A stretch of DNA of 64,000 nt from Meandrina meandrites (GCA_963693305.1 OY855914.1:7769001-7833000), one strand, 5' to 3'. Positions 50,201 through 60,414 are shown, counted from the first letter of the stretch. Notes: generated by a model from the sequence alone, not told the origin. Program-made: numbers and translations.

Positions 50201-53200
50201 TCCTTGTCTAACACAGGGCTGAGCTAAGGCATGTAATGGCTTGCTGAGGTTGTGCACCAAAATGTAGAGTGCTCGTGGTGATAAGAAAAGAGGATGAGAG
50301 GCATAGTACAGGTGTTGTCCAGCAAAATCCCAGATATCCATACTTACAACAGATTCTTCTTTGCTAATATCAACACGTTTACCTTTAACATACTCTAACA
50401 ACTCATGAACATGTTTTGTGATGTCATCTGGGGGTGAAGTGGCATTGATGGTTACATCAGGCTCATCTAGTGTATTTTCACTGTTGCAATCAGAGGAACG
50501 TTCACCACCATTAACACTGTCCTGCCTTAGCACTGCTTTTTCTTTTCTTGATGGTGAGAACATGTCTGATTTGGTAGAGTGATCTGCTGTCCCCTCAACC
50601 TAGAATACGTAGATCATATACAAGAAGTGATTAGTGGTATGATTACATGCCAGAAACTCAGAAAGATATCATCCCCAATAGTTATAGACACCATCCTGAT
50701 GAACATTTTCTCTGATTTGCTCCTAATCATTGCAAATAATTATACAGTTAATATCTCTCTCTAAAACAGACACTGCAGCTATGGTCATATGAGTTACTCG
50801 TTATGTCAGAGATGTGTAAACAAATTAGGGTTGGTGGCTTTCTTTCAGGGAGTGTGTGTTCATGAGTGTGAAAAAAAAAAGTTACGGTACTTCAGATGTT
50901 GAAAAGCTGGTGATCAGCATGTATCGTCTCCAGAAAAAGAATGCCAGGGGTGAGCTGAATGTGTCTGTTTTAAAGAGTTAATACAAAGGTGTCTATTTAC
51001 AGCTATTCTCAATCTCACACACCATTCAGAGCAAAAAGTCTAGACGGAAGTTTGAGATTTAATGGATGATCTCCTGGTTAACGGATCTCATAATTTCCAG
51101 AATATTCAAAATCCTGTGTTTGGAACTTTAAAAAAATTGTTGTTTAGTTATCAGTAACAAATTATGAGCCTAAGTTCTGTTTTCCGTAATCTGAAAAATA
51201 AAATAAGTATACAAAAATAAATTTTGTGCTTGTAGATTTGCTAGATATTTTTTTGGTCATTCATGTGTGTATATGACCGTTCTTCGGTATAATAAGCAGG
51301 CAATGTTTATTTCCGCTATTTCCCGATGGTTCAAATTTTAATGCGTTTTTTTACACTTAAAAAAAACTAAAACCTCAGTTGTAGCTATTCTTCTAAAAGT
51401 TAACTGACTTACTGGTATTTTGGGTTCCAATGACTATTAATTGTTTTAGTAAATCCACCAAAATTAAATTTGATCATTCTCATGCATGAATGACCACAAA
51501 AATATCTAGCAAATCTACACGCATGAAATTTATTTTTGTACCTATTTTATATCTCAAGTTATGGAAAACAGAACTCAAGCTTATAATTTGTTAACTAAAC
51601 GATATTTTTTCAAGTTTCGAAAAGAGGATTTTAAATATTCATGAGATTTTGAGATCAGTTAACCACCAGGAGGCGGAGATGATTGACATCCATTATAACT
51701 CAAATTTCCATCTAGACTTTTAGCTCTGAAGGGCGCATGTGATTGAGAATAGCTGGAAGAGAGTTGATTGCAATTAATATATTAACAGCACTGGAAATAA
51801 CAGTCAATCACTGGACATTGTCCAAACAAATTTTAAAACTGTACAACTTATTAATTTTATATTTTGGTCAGATGTCATGTCCAAGCACCAAAATGTCTCT
51901 GTCAGCTTTTTGCCATGAAGATCTTGTTTACTAATCATGGTGGCTTTTAAACATGTTAAAAATCATAAATCATAAAGAACCATGTTTTGTTTGGCCGTAC
52001 AAAACAAAACACCATAACTGTGACACAAACATGAGCTTCAAAAAGTGCCTCATAATATGCATTGCTAAGCATTCCTATTTCGATCATGTATGCATATGGC
52101 TTGAGTCATCAGTTTATGCAAATTGCATAAAATGCTAATTAATGTCAGACTAAATTTGAAATATGTCCAGTCAAAAAAGAGATTTGCAAGGACATATGTC
52201 CTGCTTAGCAGGAAAAATTATATCCAGTACTAATATAAAAGCTCAGTTAATGTTATAGACCTGGTCCTTCTTGGAATCATTGCCATCTTCACTTGCCATG
52301 TCTGATTCTTCTTCCAAGTCTGATTCTTCTTTCGAGTCTGATTCTTCTTCAAAATCCATTATTCCATGCCGACACATTTTTTCTGTCACCATCCTTGCTA
52401 TATCTTTAGAACATTCTAGCAATCCTGGTTTGTTCTCATGGGTGGGATGCCAGTTCTTAACTTGCTCAACTTCAACCTGGCATTGTGAAGCATTCACTTC
52501 AATTCCTTCAGTACTCTGTTCTTTAGGATCAAATGGCAGGCCTAATAGATTCTTCTTTAGACTGGATTTACCAACCCGATCTGGGCCAATAACTATCAGT
52601 CGACGATGGTAGACATTCACATATCCATCTCTTAGAGCCTTTTTATAGGCCTGTTGTGCTCTTTGCCCCTCTGCTCTTTGTCTACCTATATGACCTTTAA
52701 GTAAATGTAATGAGAATATTTTTGTCAAGAACTATTATTACGATTAGGTAGATTTCAGCAATATCATGCAAGCAGGAGTAATTTTATTATTAAGCAGCAT
52801 CAGCGCAAGATTATTGTAATTTTATTAACATGAATGCATAATTGCCCCTGCAGGGTTTTGGCCCAGAGGCCAAAAACCTGAGGAGGCACCCTGGGATTCC
52901 CCAGGTGTATACATACAAGGAAAAATTAAGAATATTGTTGAAAAACTAAGAATTAATTGTTTGTAGTGGGCGAAGTGTTCTCGATTTGACAAAAATAGGC
53001 GTGCACGGTCGTCTCGGATAATTTTTCAGCAAGCACACAAGGTAGCATCAGGTAAAAAAATGGCCGTCGCATATTGCAAACGCAGGAACATTTGTTGCTT
53101 AAAGTCAAGAAATGGCTGAAGTGTGCCCGAAATTAAAATGATACCGAAATTGACATGGAGAGTACCCAGCATTACCAATCGATGAAATCGATGATCGGAA

Positions 53201-56200
53201 ATTCAATTGATAAATCGATGTCAATTGATAAAATTAGCTAACTGATATCGATTGATATCAGCCAATCGATGACCAATCGATAGTCACAAAAAAAATTTCA
53301 TCGATTGGCATTGATTGATGTTCACGTCGCGTAGCAGCGAGTTTTCGCCCCTTCGTGCCTATCTCACTTCACCGCTTCGCAAGTCACTTTCACTTGAGTT
53401 TAGAAGCCAGAAGCTAAGAAACTGAGAAAACCTCTGTGGACAGAAATCACTTTGCATTGTAATTTCTTTCTGATGGATGTTGTTTGTTAATTTACTGTTC
53501 ATCCTCTAGTCCAGTGACACCGGGCGTGATAGGAGCTACCGTGTGGATCAAAAGGGCCCGGAAAGGGGAGGTGGAGAGGCCAAGACAGGGAAAGGGCAAT
53601 CCAGAAACATAAGACATTTGTGGCCTTTCACGGGAAAACGTACACTAACCACTTTCCGTTTTCAAACAAAATTCTGTTTCCAAGCCATTTGGAAGCTGTT
53701 CGAAAAAAATTTGAATCCGTTCGAATGGCTTATTCACCCGTTCGGTAGAAACGTCCAACCATTTGAACGACTTGGGGCGTGTTCGTTTGGGATCAATCCG
53801 GAATAAGAATAATTGGAATAATGCAAGTCAGCGTTCGTTTGGCTGCTCTTCCTATTCCGGAATACTTGGATTTCCATTCCGGCTATTCTCCTCCCAGGAG
53901 CAGAATAGCCGGAATATATTCCAGAATACTCCCAAACGAACGCGCCCTTGGTAACCCGTTTGATAAAAACATCCAGCCGTTCGAACGACCCAATTGCTGG
54001 AAATAGCCATCTGTTTTAACGACTTGAGTAATCCGTCCAACGACCTGGATCATCCTTTCAGGACAAAAAACTATCTAGGTGCATACAAGCAGCAGAAGTC
54101 AAACGGCTCGCCACTTTAATTCAGCAGAAGTGAAATCTTTCTGCTGCCGAGTTCTCTTACCTGACGGAAAATCTGCACAGATACCAGAGTGTAAACAATT
54201 CTCGGGAGCGATAATGTTTTACCATTAAGTTGTACGTAAGGTTCTCCTGGTTACTTTGTATAACAAACAAATGTTTCTTGCAGGAAAAATCGAAAACAAA
54301 ACGCCAATCAAAGGAAACAGGATGTTGAACAGCGAATGAAAAACGGCATTTTACTGCGAGCCCTTTGTTTACATTTACGGTCACTGAGAATGTAACTCGG
54401 CTGTTGTGAAATGCAACTACCGAAAAAACATACCGTTTTTAAGAACAATTAACACGTATACCGTTTATACACGTATAACATTAAAACTTACGGGACTTTG
54501 ACCAAGAAGTGTGACAATTAAATACAATTTTTACTATTTTACTGTTTTTTAATAATATTTTTATATTTTTATATTATATTCTTAGTTAGACAAAATATTA
54601 TACACATAGTTATTCTTAATTATAGCTTAATTTATACACTTCCAAGAAGTTTTTATTTTTCTATTTTGTATTTTTATTTCGTGACGCACCTGCAAACTAG
54701 CTTTTTAGCTAAGTGTGCTGACCACGTTAATAAAGAGTGATTGATTGATTGATTGAACTACATGCAGAGTGACTACCGAAATTTTTTCAATTTGTTTGGT
54801 GCATTCCTGTTCTTTCAAAGATAAATACACATTGAAGGACAACCTAAAAAAACCCAGAGGAGTAGATAAAAGTAAAAAAACAATCGTGACAGGCAACTCA
54901 ACGTGTGAGGGTCACGCTTTTTTCATTGCGTCGGAAAGTGCTGTCTCAGCGACTGAGAACTTATTCAAAATTTTGCGTATAATGTTTACTTGAAAGGTAT
55001 TATTACTCGGCAAATGTCTGGATATTTATTGTTTCTTTCAATTTTGTCGTACAGAACAGATATATAAGAAGCTAAATCAATTGTAGATCGCTGAGTTGTT
55101 TTTTCCAGAATACCGCATGTCTGGGACGGCGGGACATAATGCACATGCTTCTCCAAACTATCTGTCAAGACGTGAATATTGTAACACTAATTGATATTTA
55201 TTGCCGACTGAGTGATCTCAACTCAAATTTGCAACTGACCGAAAAACGTTACTCTTGTTCGGGTTAAAAGTATTCCTATCCGGAAAAGAAACAAAACTTC
55301 CGAGTCGAAGACAAATAAAAACCTCGGAGAAGCCGACATTTGCGTACTCCACTGTGAAATTGTTTCCTGAAAGGATTCCTTGATCTTCAGTGATAAGGAA
55401 AAAGTGCTTCCAAAGTTAAGAAGCAATCTTTTGATGTGTTTCTTTTCATGACTGCATGTTTAAACTCAGTTAAACCATGTTAAATGTTAGCACAAAAAAA
55501 ATCGCGGGACATGCTGTCACGCTTGTTATTGATAGCTGTATCTTGACGTAGATCAGTGAATTTACACACAACCAAACAAGTCAACCGTTCAAACGGCTCG
55601 CTTACCCGTTCGAAATTTTTCATCAGCCGTTAGAACAGCTTGCTTAGCAGTTCGAAAGTTTTCATCAGCCGTTCGAACGGCTTGCTTACCCGTTCGAAAT
55701 TTTTCATCAGCCGTTAGAACAGTTTGCTTAGCCGTTCGAAAGTTTTCAGCAGCCGTTCGAACGGCTTGCGAACCTGTTCAAAATTTTCCATCATTCCTTT
55801 GAACGGCTTGGCTACCTGTTTGAAATTTTTAATCAGCCGTTCGAACGGTTTGGTTAACCATTTCAAACGGCTTGCTGACCCGTTTGTAACCTGTTCATTT
55901 CACCCGTTTAACGGAAAGCCATTAGTGTACGTTTTCCTGTGAAAGGTCACATTTATTATAAAAATGCAGTCTGTAATTTGTAAAATTGTTGACTCTGGCA
56001 TAGCAATCTCCTTTTTGTATTTTGGAAAGATCACTGAATCATAAAACTTCATACAAAAACTTCATTGTGATAATTGATAACAATAGATGACAATCGATAA
56101 CAATCGATAATAATCAATGCCAATCGATAAGGTCACAAAAATCTTCGTCATAAAAAATATTGATTGGTCATCAATTATCAATATCAATCGATTAATTGAC

Positions 56201-58820
56201 ATCAATTGCCATTGATTGATATCGATTTAAATCGATCATCGAGTTCATTGATTGGTAACGCCAGGAGAGTGTTACAGGCATATTATCCAGAGAAGCAGAG
56301 TTTTAATCAGTGGCTGAACATCGTGTAAACAGTGGAAATTGCTTGAATTGTATGATGAAGATAAACATCCTAAACATAGAAGCACGAATATTGTCATGCA
56401 ATTCAAAGTAATTCATTTAACACACTGACAATATTGCTTACAAATTGTCAGCATTTTGGTCCACAGAGTGGGTTGAATATGGATCAAAATTGGTTATCGA
56501 TTCTTTAAATGTGCCATATAAGCTTATTTTGTTATTCGTAAATGTAAGCTTATTTTGTTATTCGTTTACGCTTTTGCCGAGGAAATCATTGTAAGCTCAT
56601 TTTGAATGTAATAATATTTATTTGTGTGTAGCTACCATGAATTAAAAGTTCACACATTCTGCCTGAATTTTTGAGGTAATTTCTGGTAACTTATCAATCC
56701 TAATAATATTCGAACGTAATCATAAATCAACTGATGATCATCGCTAGTTTAGATGTGAATGAAACAGATAGAGCGGTGTCACGCAACAGAGAAATTCCGG
56801 CGTACAGTATTAGAAAATGTCACAACGTACTTGGCACAGTATAAAAATCGCCTAATTGTGTAGTCCATGGACTTCCAATAATTATAAAGGCATCATATGT
56901 ACTCTACTAATCTTAGATTATTGCTGTAAATAAAATTATATAAAGGTGGGGGCAGCTGTAGCGAGAACTATTACTAGTATAAGTATGGTAAATAAACTTT
57001 TATTGACATACATGTACTGTACCTAGTTCATTGTAAGTAGCGTATTGTTATCAATGTAATGTTATTCTATTGTAAGCAACATACTGTATGTAGTTTATTG
57101 TAAGTAACATGTAAATAAAATTTTTCAAAATAAATAATAAAAAATAAAATTTTATAATTACATTTAACAATAAATAACTTTTAGACCATGTAAAACATGT
57201 ACAGGATGTCAACTCCCACTACGACACTAAACACACAGTCCTTCATGATCAGTGTCCATAGTATGTATTTTATCAAAGTTGGAGTTATTTTCAGTAACTC
57301 AATTTTATTCACAGGGACTTAAACACCTGTCCAGTAACTGACAGTATATATTTACAAGAAGCATATATTTTTTATCACTGGTATGTAATGTTTAATTACA
57401 ACTTGGGTAAAAATCACCCTTATGGTTGATGTGCTGAATCCCCAATCCAGAAGCTCATTTTGGAAATGTTTGGAAAAATATTTTAAATAAGACAATAATT
57501 ACCTGTAAAGTTCTTTGAAGCTTTTTTTTTATTTTTTCCCAATAGTCATTTGAATGCTTTAAATTTGTAGAATTTGAAATGTTGTTTCAGTTCAGTTCAG
57601 TTTATTTTCTTGGCAGCAAGTTTTAACTTAAAAGACTGTGCAAGAAGAAAGCTTGAACTCTGGAACTTAAATATAGGGCAGAGAAAGACTTCTTTTCTCT
57701 TGAATTTTCAACTTGACTTTGAAGCTTTTGTCAGGCATGAAAAGATAAATATATTAGCTTCACTTACGATTGAAGTTTTTACATTCCTTGAGATTTGTCA
57801 AAATGTTTTACAACTACACATCCATGAAGATGCCTAAAAAAGGTAAATTAATTTTTCTAAAAGTAATATTGCCTAAATAAACTGCTTCCATTTATTCTTC
57901 TTAGGCTATAAGCCAAGCTAATGATCAGGACTATTCAGTGTACCACTGGCAATTAACACTTAATCATGTTAAAATTTTACTTCGGTGCACAATTAAATAC
58001 AACATGAATACAAATAACGAACATTTAATTTCTTATCTTTACCTGCTACACCTCTGAAGAACTTCATCCTATTCTGTATTTTCACAACCCTTCTCATTTC
58101 TTCAAATGTTAAAGGATTACTATCCACATCCAGCACTTCCAGCTTCTTCAGTTCACCAATGTCATCAGGCAAACACTCCAGCTGGTTCTCTCTCAAGTCC
58201 AGCAACCAGAGTTTCTTCAAATGTGAGAAGTGTGTTGGTAAAACTAACAGCTTGTTGTTACTCACATCCAGCCATACCAGCTCCTCCAGTTCAACAATAT
58301 CATCAGGCAAATACTGCAGCTGGTTACCACTCAAGTACAGCACCCTGAGTTTCTTCAAATGTGAGAAGTGTGTTGGTAAAACTAACAGCTTGTTGTTACT
58401 CACATCCAGCCATACCAGCTCCTCCAGTTCAACAATATCATCAGGCAAATACTGCAGCTGGTTACCACTCAAGTACAGCTCCCTGAGTTTCTTCAGATGT
58501 GAGAAGTGTGTTGGTAAAACTGACAGCTTGTTGTTATTCACATCCAGCCGGGTCAGGTTAATCAGTTCACAAACAGTTTCAGGTAGTTCACTCAGCTGGT
58601 TGTTGTATAATCTCAGCACTTTGAGATTTTTCAGCTTGTTAATACTTGTTGGTAATTCTGTCAAGTTATTATATAACAAGTAAAGTTCCTCCACATCAGT
58701 CAGGTCAGTAACAGCTTCAGGAACTTTTGGCAACTTTCTCCAACTCAGATCTAAAACCCTTTGCCCATATTTGGTTTCAATGAACTTCCTGAGCTCCTCT
58801 TCTGAAATATTTTCCATCAT
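36975..58820 (-). CDS. Gene B (complete): LRR-Roc-COR-glycosyltransferase-OTU protein
   Basis: Eleven coding exons: 58820-58043, 52694-52261, 50599-49849, 48155-48056, 46899-46650, 45031-44231, 43821-42588, 39345-39280, 38161-37905, 37526-37256 and 36982-36975. Phases match at every junction and the total is 4,950 nt, or 1,649 aa plus a TAA stop. Domains in order: LRRs (1-259); Roc with GPDRVGKS at 296-303, DFAG at 495-498 and THAD at 592-595; COR (about 655-940); a Cys-rich stretch; group-1 glycosyltransferase (1039-1449) with an E-x7-E pair at 1354 and 1362; a 22-residue linker; and an OTU-like protease (1472-1647) with Cys1521 and His1638. Known of the families: ROCO proteins are LRR-associated multidomain GTPases, GT-B enzymes transfer sugar from nucleotide-sugar donors, and OTU enzymes cleave ubiquitin linkages. 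Inference: an intracellular sensor coupling GTPase state to glycosylation and deubiquitination, possibly in innate immunity. Substrates are unknown. Confidence 0.85.
37256..37526 (-). CDS. Gene B exon 11: OTU domain with catalytic His
   Basis: It begins LDGTDLFNFVHGYRSWDDYL, then TWGDHVILYAAANCY (the OTU WGg-xx-xl-xAla motif), and ends with GHVHELHYVSLQP, where the His of HYVSL is the expected general base. Together with exon 10 it makes about 176 residues, a normal OTU length. It exits in phase 1 on CAA-G at a GTATAG donor. Confidence 0.85.
37905..38161 (-). CDS. Gene B exon 10: OTU domain with catalytic Cys
   Basis: The exon encodes an amphipathic lead (MFQTLQQMQHYASKLN) and the OTU nucleophile motif in QASGNCMFYALSDQL, followed by KELRQSIVQYLRKNP, the typical OTU helix after the active site. 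Most OTU enzymes have Asp three residues before the Cys (DGNC); here it is Ser (SGNC). It is phase 1 in and phase 0 out with donor GTAAGT. Phase continuity places it in gene B and not in a separate gene. Confidence 0.82.
38162..39279. other. Gene B intron 9
   Basis: Contains C-rich and G-rich patches (38595-38625, 38800-38817) and no coding signal. Confidence 0.5.
39280..39345 (-). CDS. Gene B exon 9: short linker between glycosyltransferase and OTU
   Basis: This 66-nt candidate exon is bounded by a clear acceptor (caataactacag) and donor (CTCAG|GTAAGC). It is phase 1 in and phase 1 out, exactly what is needed to join exons 8 and 10. It encodes GQCRASVGSVTKQMRSEALL and two further residues with no stop. 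No domain is recognised. Support comes only from splice sites and phase, so transcript evidence would settle it. Confidence 0.7.
39346..40353. other. Gene B intron 8, left part
   Basis: AT-rich with a T/C-rich patch at 39800-39905. Nothing recognised. Confidence 0.5.
40354..40731. mobile_element. Possible pogo/Tigger-type MITE
   Basis: The left end CAGTAGAACCCCTATTAAGC and right end CGCTTTAAAGAGGTGATCCA are imperfect mirrors, and TA lies on each side. The left-end sequence is typical of TA-inserting MITEs. Confidence 0.5.
41083..42573. mobile_element. Long-TIR DNA element, 1.49 kb, beside the exon 8 donor
   Basis: Terminal inverted repeats of about 90 bp begin AGCCTGCGAACGCAGACG (left) and AGCCTGCGAATGCAGACG (right, read inward). 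Flanking AGTGAAAGCCT (11 bp) is duplicated, and gene A has it once. TIR length and 9-11 bp duplication fit Mutator-like elements (inference). An unassigned 108-codon minus-strand frame at 42125-41799 is the longest inside. Confidence 0.82.
42588..43821 (-). CDS. Gene B exon 8: group-1 (GT-B) glycosyltransferase domain
   Basis: The 1,234-nt exon has all the signatures of the gene A copy: GGLSTINRQLA, GRGDPEDFSLKGYD and the E-x7-E pair in SRTEGFGLTALEALSAGLP. It is open throughout. Its donor (CATG|GTAAGG) is only about 15 nt from the end of a 1.5-kb transposon in the next intron, yet the site is intact because it lies within and beside the target-site duplication. It exits in phase 1. Confidence 0.9.
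44148..44219. repeat. TTA microsatellite, about 24 units
   Basis: In gene B intron 7, ending 11 nt from the exon 7 donor. Gene A has only a short TTATAATTA patch here. Confidence 0.95.
44231..45031 (-). CDS. Gene B exon 7: COR C-terminal part and Cys-rich segment
   Basis: This 801-nt exon is phase 0 at both ends. It reads upstream of 44977 to the acceptor at 45031 (DPVHSKHWQELERDG). The Cys/His cluster (VVCPYCHQ, SCVDEECF) is conserved with gene A. The donor GTACAT at 44230 is followed 11 nt later by a long TTA microsatellite. Translation into that repeat gives an apparent poly-Asn tail that is not part of the protein. Confidence 0.87.
45064..45307 (-). mobile_element. tRNA-derived SINE (copy B)
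   Basis: This is the same insertion as in gene A intron 6, with a small deletion beside the B box (the CCCCGGCC segment is missing). It now lies about 30 bp from exon 7 because the intervening 1.46 kb of intron is absent here. Confidence 0.75.
45755..46438. mobile_element. TTAA-flanked element, 684 bp, private to copy B
   Basis: Ends CTCTTTCGGTGC and GCACCGAAAGAG are exact mirrors, TTAA on each side. Gene A has cTTGAaatgg at the matching site. A 21-bp-arm hairpin lies near the right end (46362-46423). No transposase. Confidence 0.78.
46650..46899 (-). CDS. Gene B exon 6: COR domain, N-terminal part
   Basis: This 250-nt exon has WFLFEKVIEALV, SFYHDLGMIIKH and LKAQWLIDLL intact. It differs from gene A at only a few residues (for example FYHDLG versus FYHGLG; the D form is the usual COR consensus, so gene A carries the less typical residue). 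Confidence 0.88.
48056..48155 (-). CDS. Gene B exon 5: Roc-COR linker helix
   Basis: This 100-nt exon encodes the same EQEANRINGIQELRD-type helix and the same split codons as gene A, with a GTAAAC donor. It is recognisable only through conservation and phase with exons 4 and 6, because it is too short to stand out as an open frame. Confidence 0.85.
49849..50599 (-). CDS. Gene B exon 4: Roc domain, G3 and G4 motifs
   Basis: It is 751 nt, the same length and phases as in gene A. DFAG and THAD are intact. Substitutions cluster in the first 50 residues (the Ser/Asp-rich linker), while the GTPase core from KHVHELLEYVKGK onward is almost unchanged. This suggests purifying selection on the core. 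Confidence 0.9.
51000..51755. mobile_element. Foldback element, 756 bp, private to copy B
   Basis: Ends CAGCTATTCTCAATC and GATTGAGAATAGCTG are exact mirrors. Imperfect arms of about 280 bp extend inward around a centre of about 200 bp. The gene A site (tgtctgtttaagagag near 9973) is empty. No clear target duplication. Confidence 0.72.
52261..52694 (-). CDS. Gene B exon 3: Roc domain, P-loop and acidic insert
   Basis: It encodes the P-loop GPDRVGKS (Ser in place of the gene A Thr, still a legal Walker A residue), LLGLPFDP, STEGIEV and an acidic tail with an extra EESD-type unit relative to gene A. The first ten residues (GHIGRQRAEG) differ from gene A, so the N-terminal edge of the exon is diverging. 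It is 434 nt, phase 1 in and phase 0 out. Confidence 0.9.
53775..53947. mobile_element. MITE of the same family, opposite orientation
   Basis: A third copy, inverted relative to the two in the LINEs, flanked by TTG on both sides. It is nested in the 3.1-kb CAATCGAT-rich element. Three-base targets suggest Harbinger-type mobilisation. Confidence 0.8.
55565..55905. repeat. Array of CCGTTCGAACGG palindromic units
   Basis: About six degenerate units of roughly 53 bp, each pairing CAGCCGTTCGAACGGCTTGC with CCCGTTCGAAATTTTTCAT. Looser copies in the same orientation occur at 53680-54060. Confidence 0.8.
56270..57110. other. Gene B intron 2, part not alignable to gene A
   Basis: AT-rich, with a GTAAGTAGCATGTTGTAAAT-like repeat patch near 57040-57110 shared with gene A around 12800. 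Confidence 0.45.
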
Positions 58821-58881
58821 CAACAGTGTAAGGCAACTGTAAAATGCGCTGATTTTGTATAACTTAATTCTGTTGAAGTAC
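58043..58881 (-). CDS. Gene B exon 2: start codon and expanded LRR array
   Basis: Same architecture as the paralogous exon in gene A, with acceptor at 58881, ATG at 58820 and phase 1 exit at GTAAAG. It is 135 nt longer because a 138-nt unit (two 23-residue LRRs) from about 58212 is repeated almost exactly at about 58350, with one codon lost elsewhere. The repeated protein unit contains VLPTHFSHLKKLR and LQYLPDDIVELEELVW. The DNA-level identity of the two units shows that the expansion is recent. Confidence 0.9.
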
Positions 58882-59486
58882 CTGAAACCAGAAATAATGT
58901 AAAGTTATGTTTTAATATCAAAACTTAACAAAATTGGTTCACGATTCGCTGAAAGCTACTGGCAAGCTCCTTCAAATAAAGAAGAAGTCTAGTGAAGATT
59001 CGCAGAAAAACCTGGGCAATTACTGTTATTAGTTCAAACAATATGAATGAAAGAAAGTTGTATTAATATTCATCTATTCTGTAACAAGATTTTAAATACG
59101 GTAAATAACATTTAAAACGCATTTATAATGCAAATGCTGACTCAACCTGATCAATAGGGGCGCTACGGATCGATCGATCTGCGTGCACGGAAAGATATCT
59201 CTACATCTCACAGCTTCAAATTAAACAAGCTACGTTAACTCATGATAGAAAGTTTCACTTGTGTTTTATGCTTGTTTACTTTTTATCTTATAAATAAGGT
59301 GACGGACTAAAAGTTCTAAGCTACGAAGCCGTACTACATGTAAACTTCGTCTTAAAATAACGCTGCTCTCGAGCTCACTGCAGGATTTCAGCTTTAACTG
59401 CTCATTTGACTGGCCTGAAGTTTAACATAAAGCGATTTGAGAATAGTTCACATCATTAAACGTCTGTACATCAAACAATTTCTTAC

Positions 59487-60118
59487 CTTCACACTTCGAG
59501 AATACAGGGAAGAAAAGAAAACTGTTGTATAGACTGTATAAAATTGAACGAGACTCTGAAGACGAACGACTCCCTTCTCAAGTTACGAATGGAATGTTTG
59601 GGGTCCGGGGGTGGGGAGGGGGTTGCTAAACGTTCTCTAATGGCTCACCCTCAGCAAAGTAATTAGACGTTCTTGGATTTTTTTTACCTTTGGATAACTG
59701 GGAGGTTAACCCTCTCACCTCCCCCTCCCAAAAAATAAATAAATAAATAACATAAAATTAGGGTAATTTTGCAGCAAGAAACACAAGGCACCAAAGAAAG
59801 AGGGCGTTCGCTGGTCGGTACCTTCCCCTCCCCCCCCTCCCACCACCTCCGCTCCCTGCGATCTGCATAAGAACAAGGGAGTGGATTCACGAGGGGAGTT
59901 TTGGACAAACATGGCGAGCTGCGAGGGTGAACCGAGGGTGACGATGTCGTTTTACTGGATACCAAAACATTCAACGAGGGAGCAGTGGTTGAGCGGCTTA
60001 TTTGCGGTGTAAAACGCACCAGTGACGTCATGGATAGTATCTTGAGTAACAGCTTGTCTTATAGGTGTCTCATACGTTCACTGCTGTCTCTGGCTTTAAA
60101 GGGACTTTGGATCTTTAG
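59487..60118 (-). promoter_or_regulatory. Gene B 5'UTR exon and presumed promoter
   Basis: The counterpart of the gene A 5' region. Exon 1 ends at 59487 (donor GTAAGA) and is spliced to 58881. Conservation of intron 1 and about 600 bp upstream with gene A suggests that both copies kept the ancestral promoter. An 8-bp minisatellite sits just upstream. Confidence 0.55.
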
Positions 60119-60122
60119 GCCT

Positions 60123-60340
60123 ATGGGTCTTACGGTCTTTGGATCGCTGGGTCTCTTGGTCTCTGGGTCTCCGGGTCTCCGGGCCTCCGGGTCTCTGGGC
60201 CACTGGGCCTCTGGGTCTCTGGTTCTCTGGGCCTCTGGGTCTCTGGGTCTCTGGTTCTCTGGGCCTGTGGGCCTCTGCGTTTCTGGTTCTCTGGTTCTCT
60301 GGGCCTCTGGGTCTCTGGTTCTCTGGGTTTTCTGGGTCTC
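60123..60340. repeat. 8-bp minisatellite, consensus CTCTGGGY
   Basis: About 27 units, upstream of gene B. Copy A has a single unit at 20692. Open frames across it on both strands are repeat translations. Confidence 0.9.
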
Positions 60341-60414
60341 TTTTCAAGTTATTTTGCCAAATTCGCACGCATTTCATGTAAACTAGGGCTCGCGCAGCAA
60401 GATTTTGATCCGGA

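Larger units (their letters stand above)
53165..56263. mobile_element. CAATCGAT-rich TIR element, 3.1 kb, private to copy B
   Basis: Inverted terminal blocks of about 160 bp, dense in ATCGAT and CAATTGAT, start near CAGCATTACCAATC on the left and its near-mirror on the right. GGAGAGTA and GGAGAGTG flank it. Internal arrays of CCGTTCGAACGG-type palindromes occur near both ends. The interior also holds a nested MITE and a LINE-like 3' tail (aataaagag plus TTGA repeats near 54735). No transposase was seen. The 8-bp flank suggests hAT. Confidence 0.65.

Noticed and set aside
53170..53330. CRISPR-like repeated CAATCGAT words
   Set aside because: Irregular spacing, eukaryotic context, and mirrored at 56080-56260 as transposon termini.
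60096..60386. Overlapping repetitive open frames on both strands
   Set aside because: Produced by the 8-bp minisatellite, with no start context or conservation in copy A.
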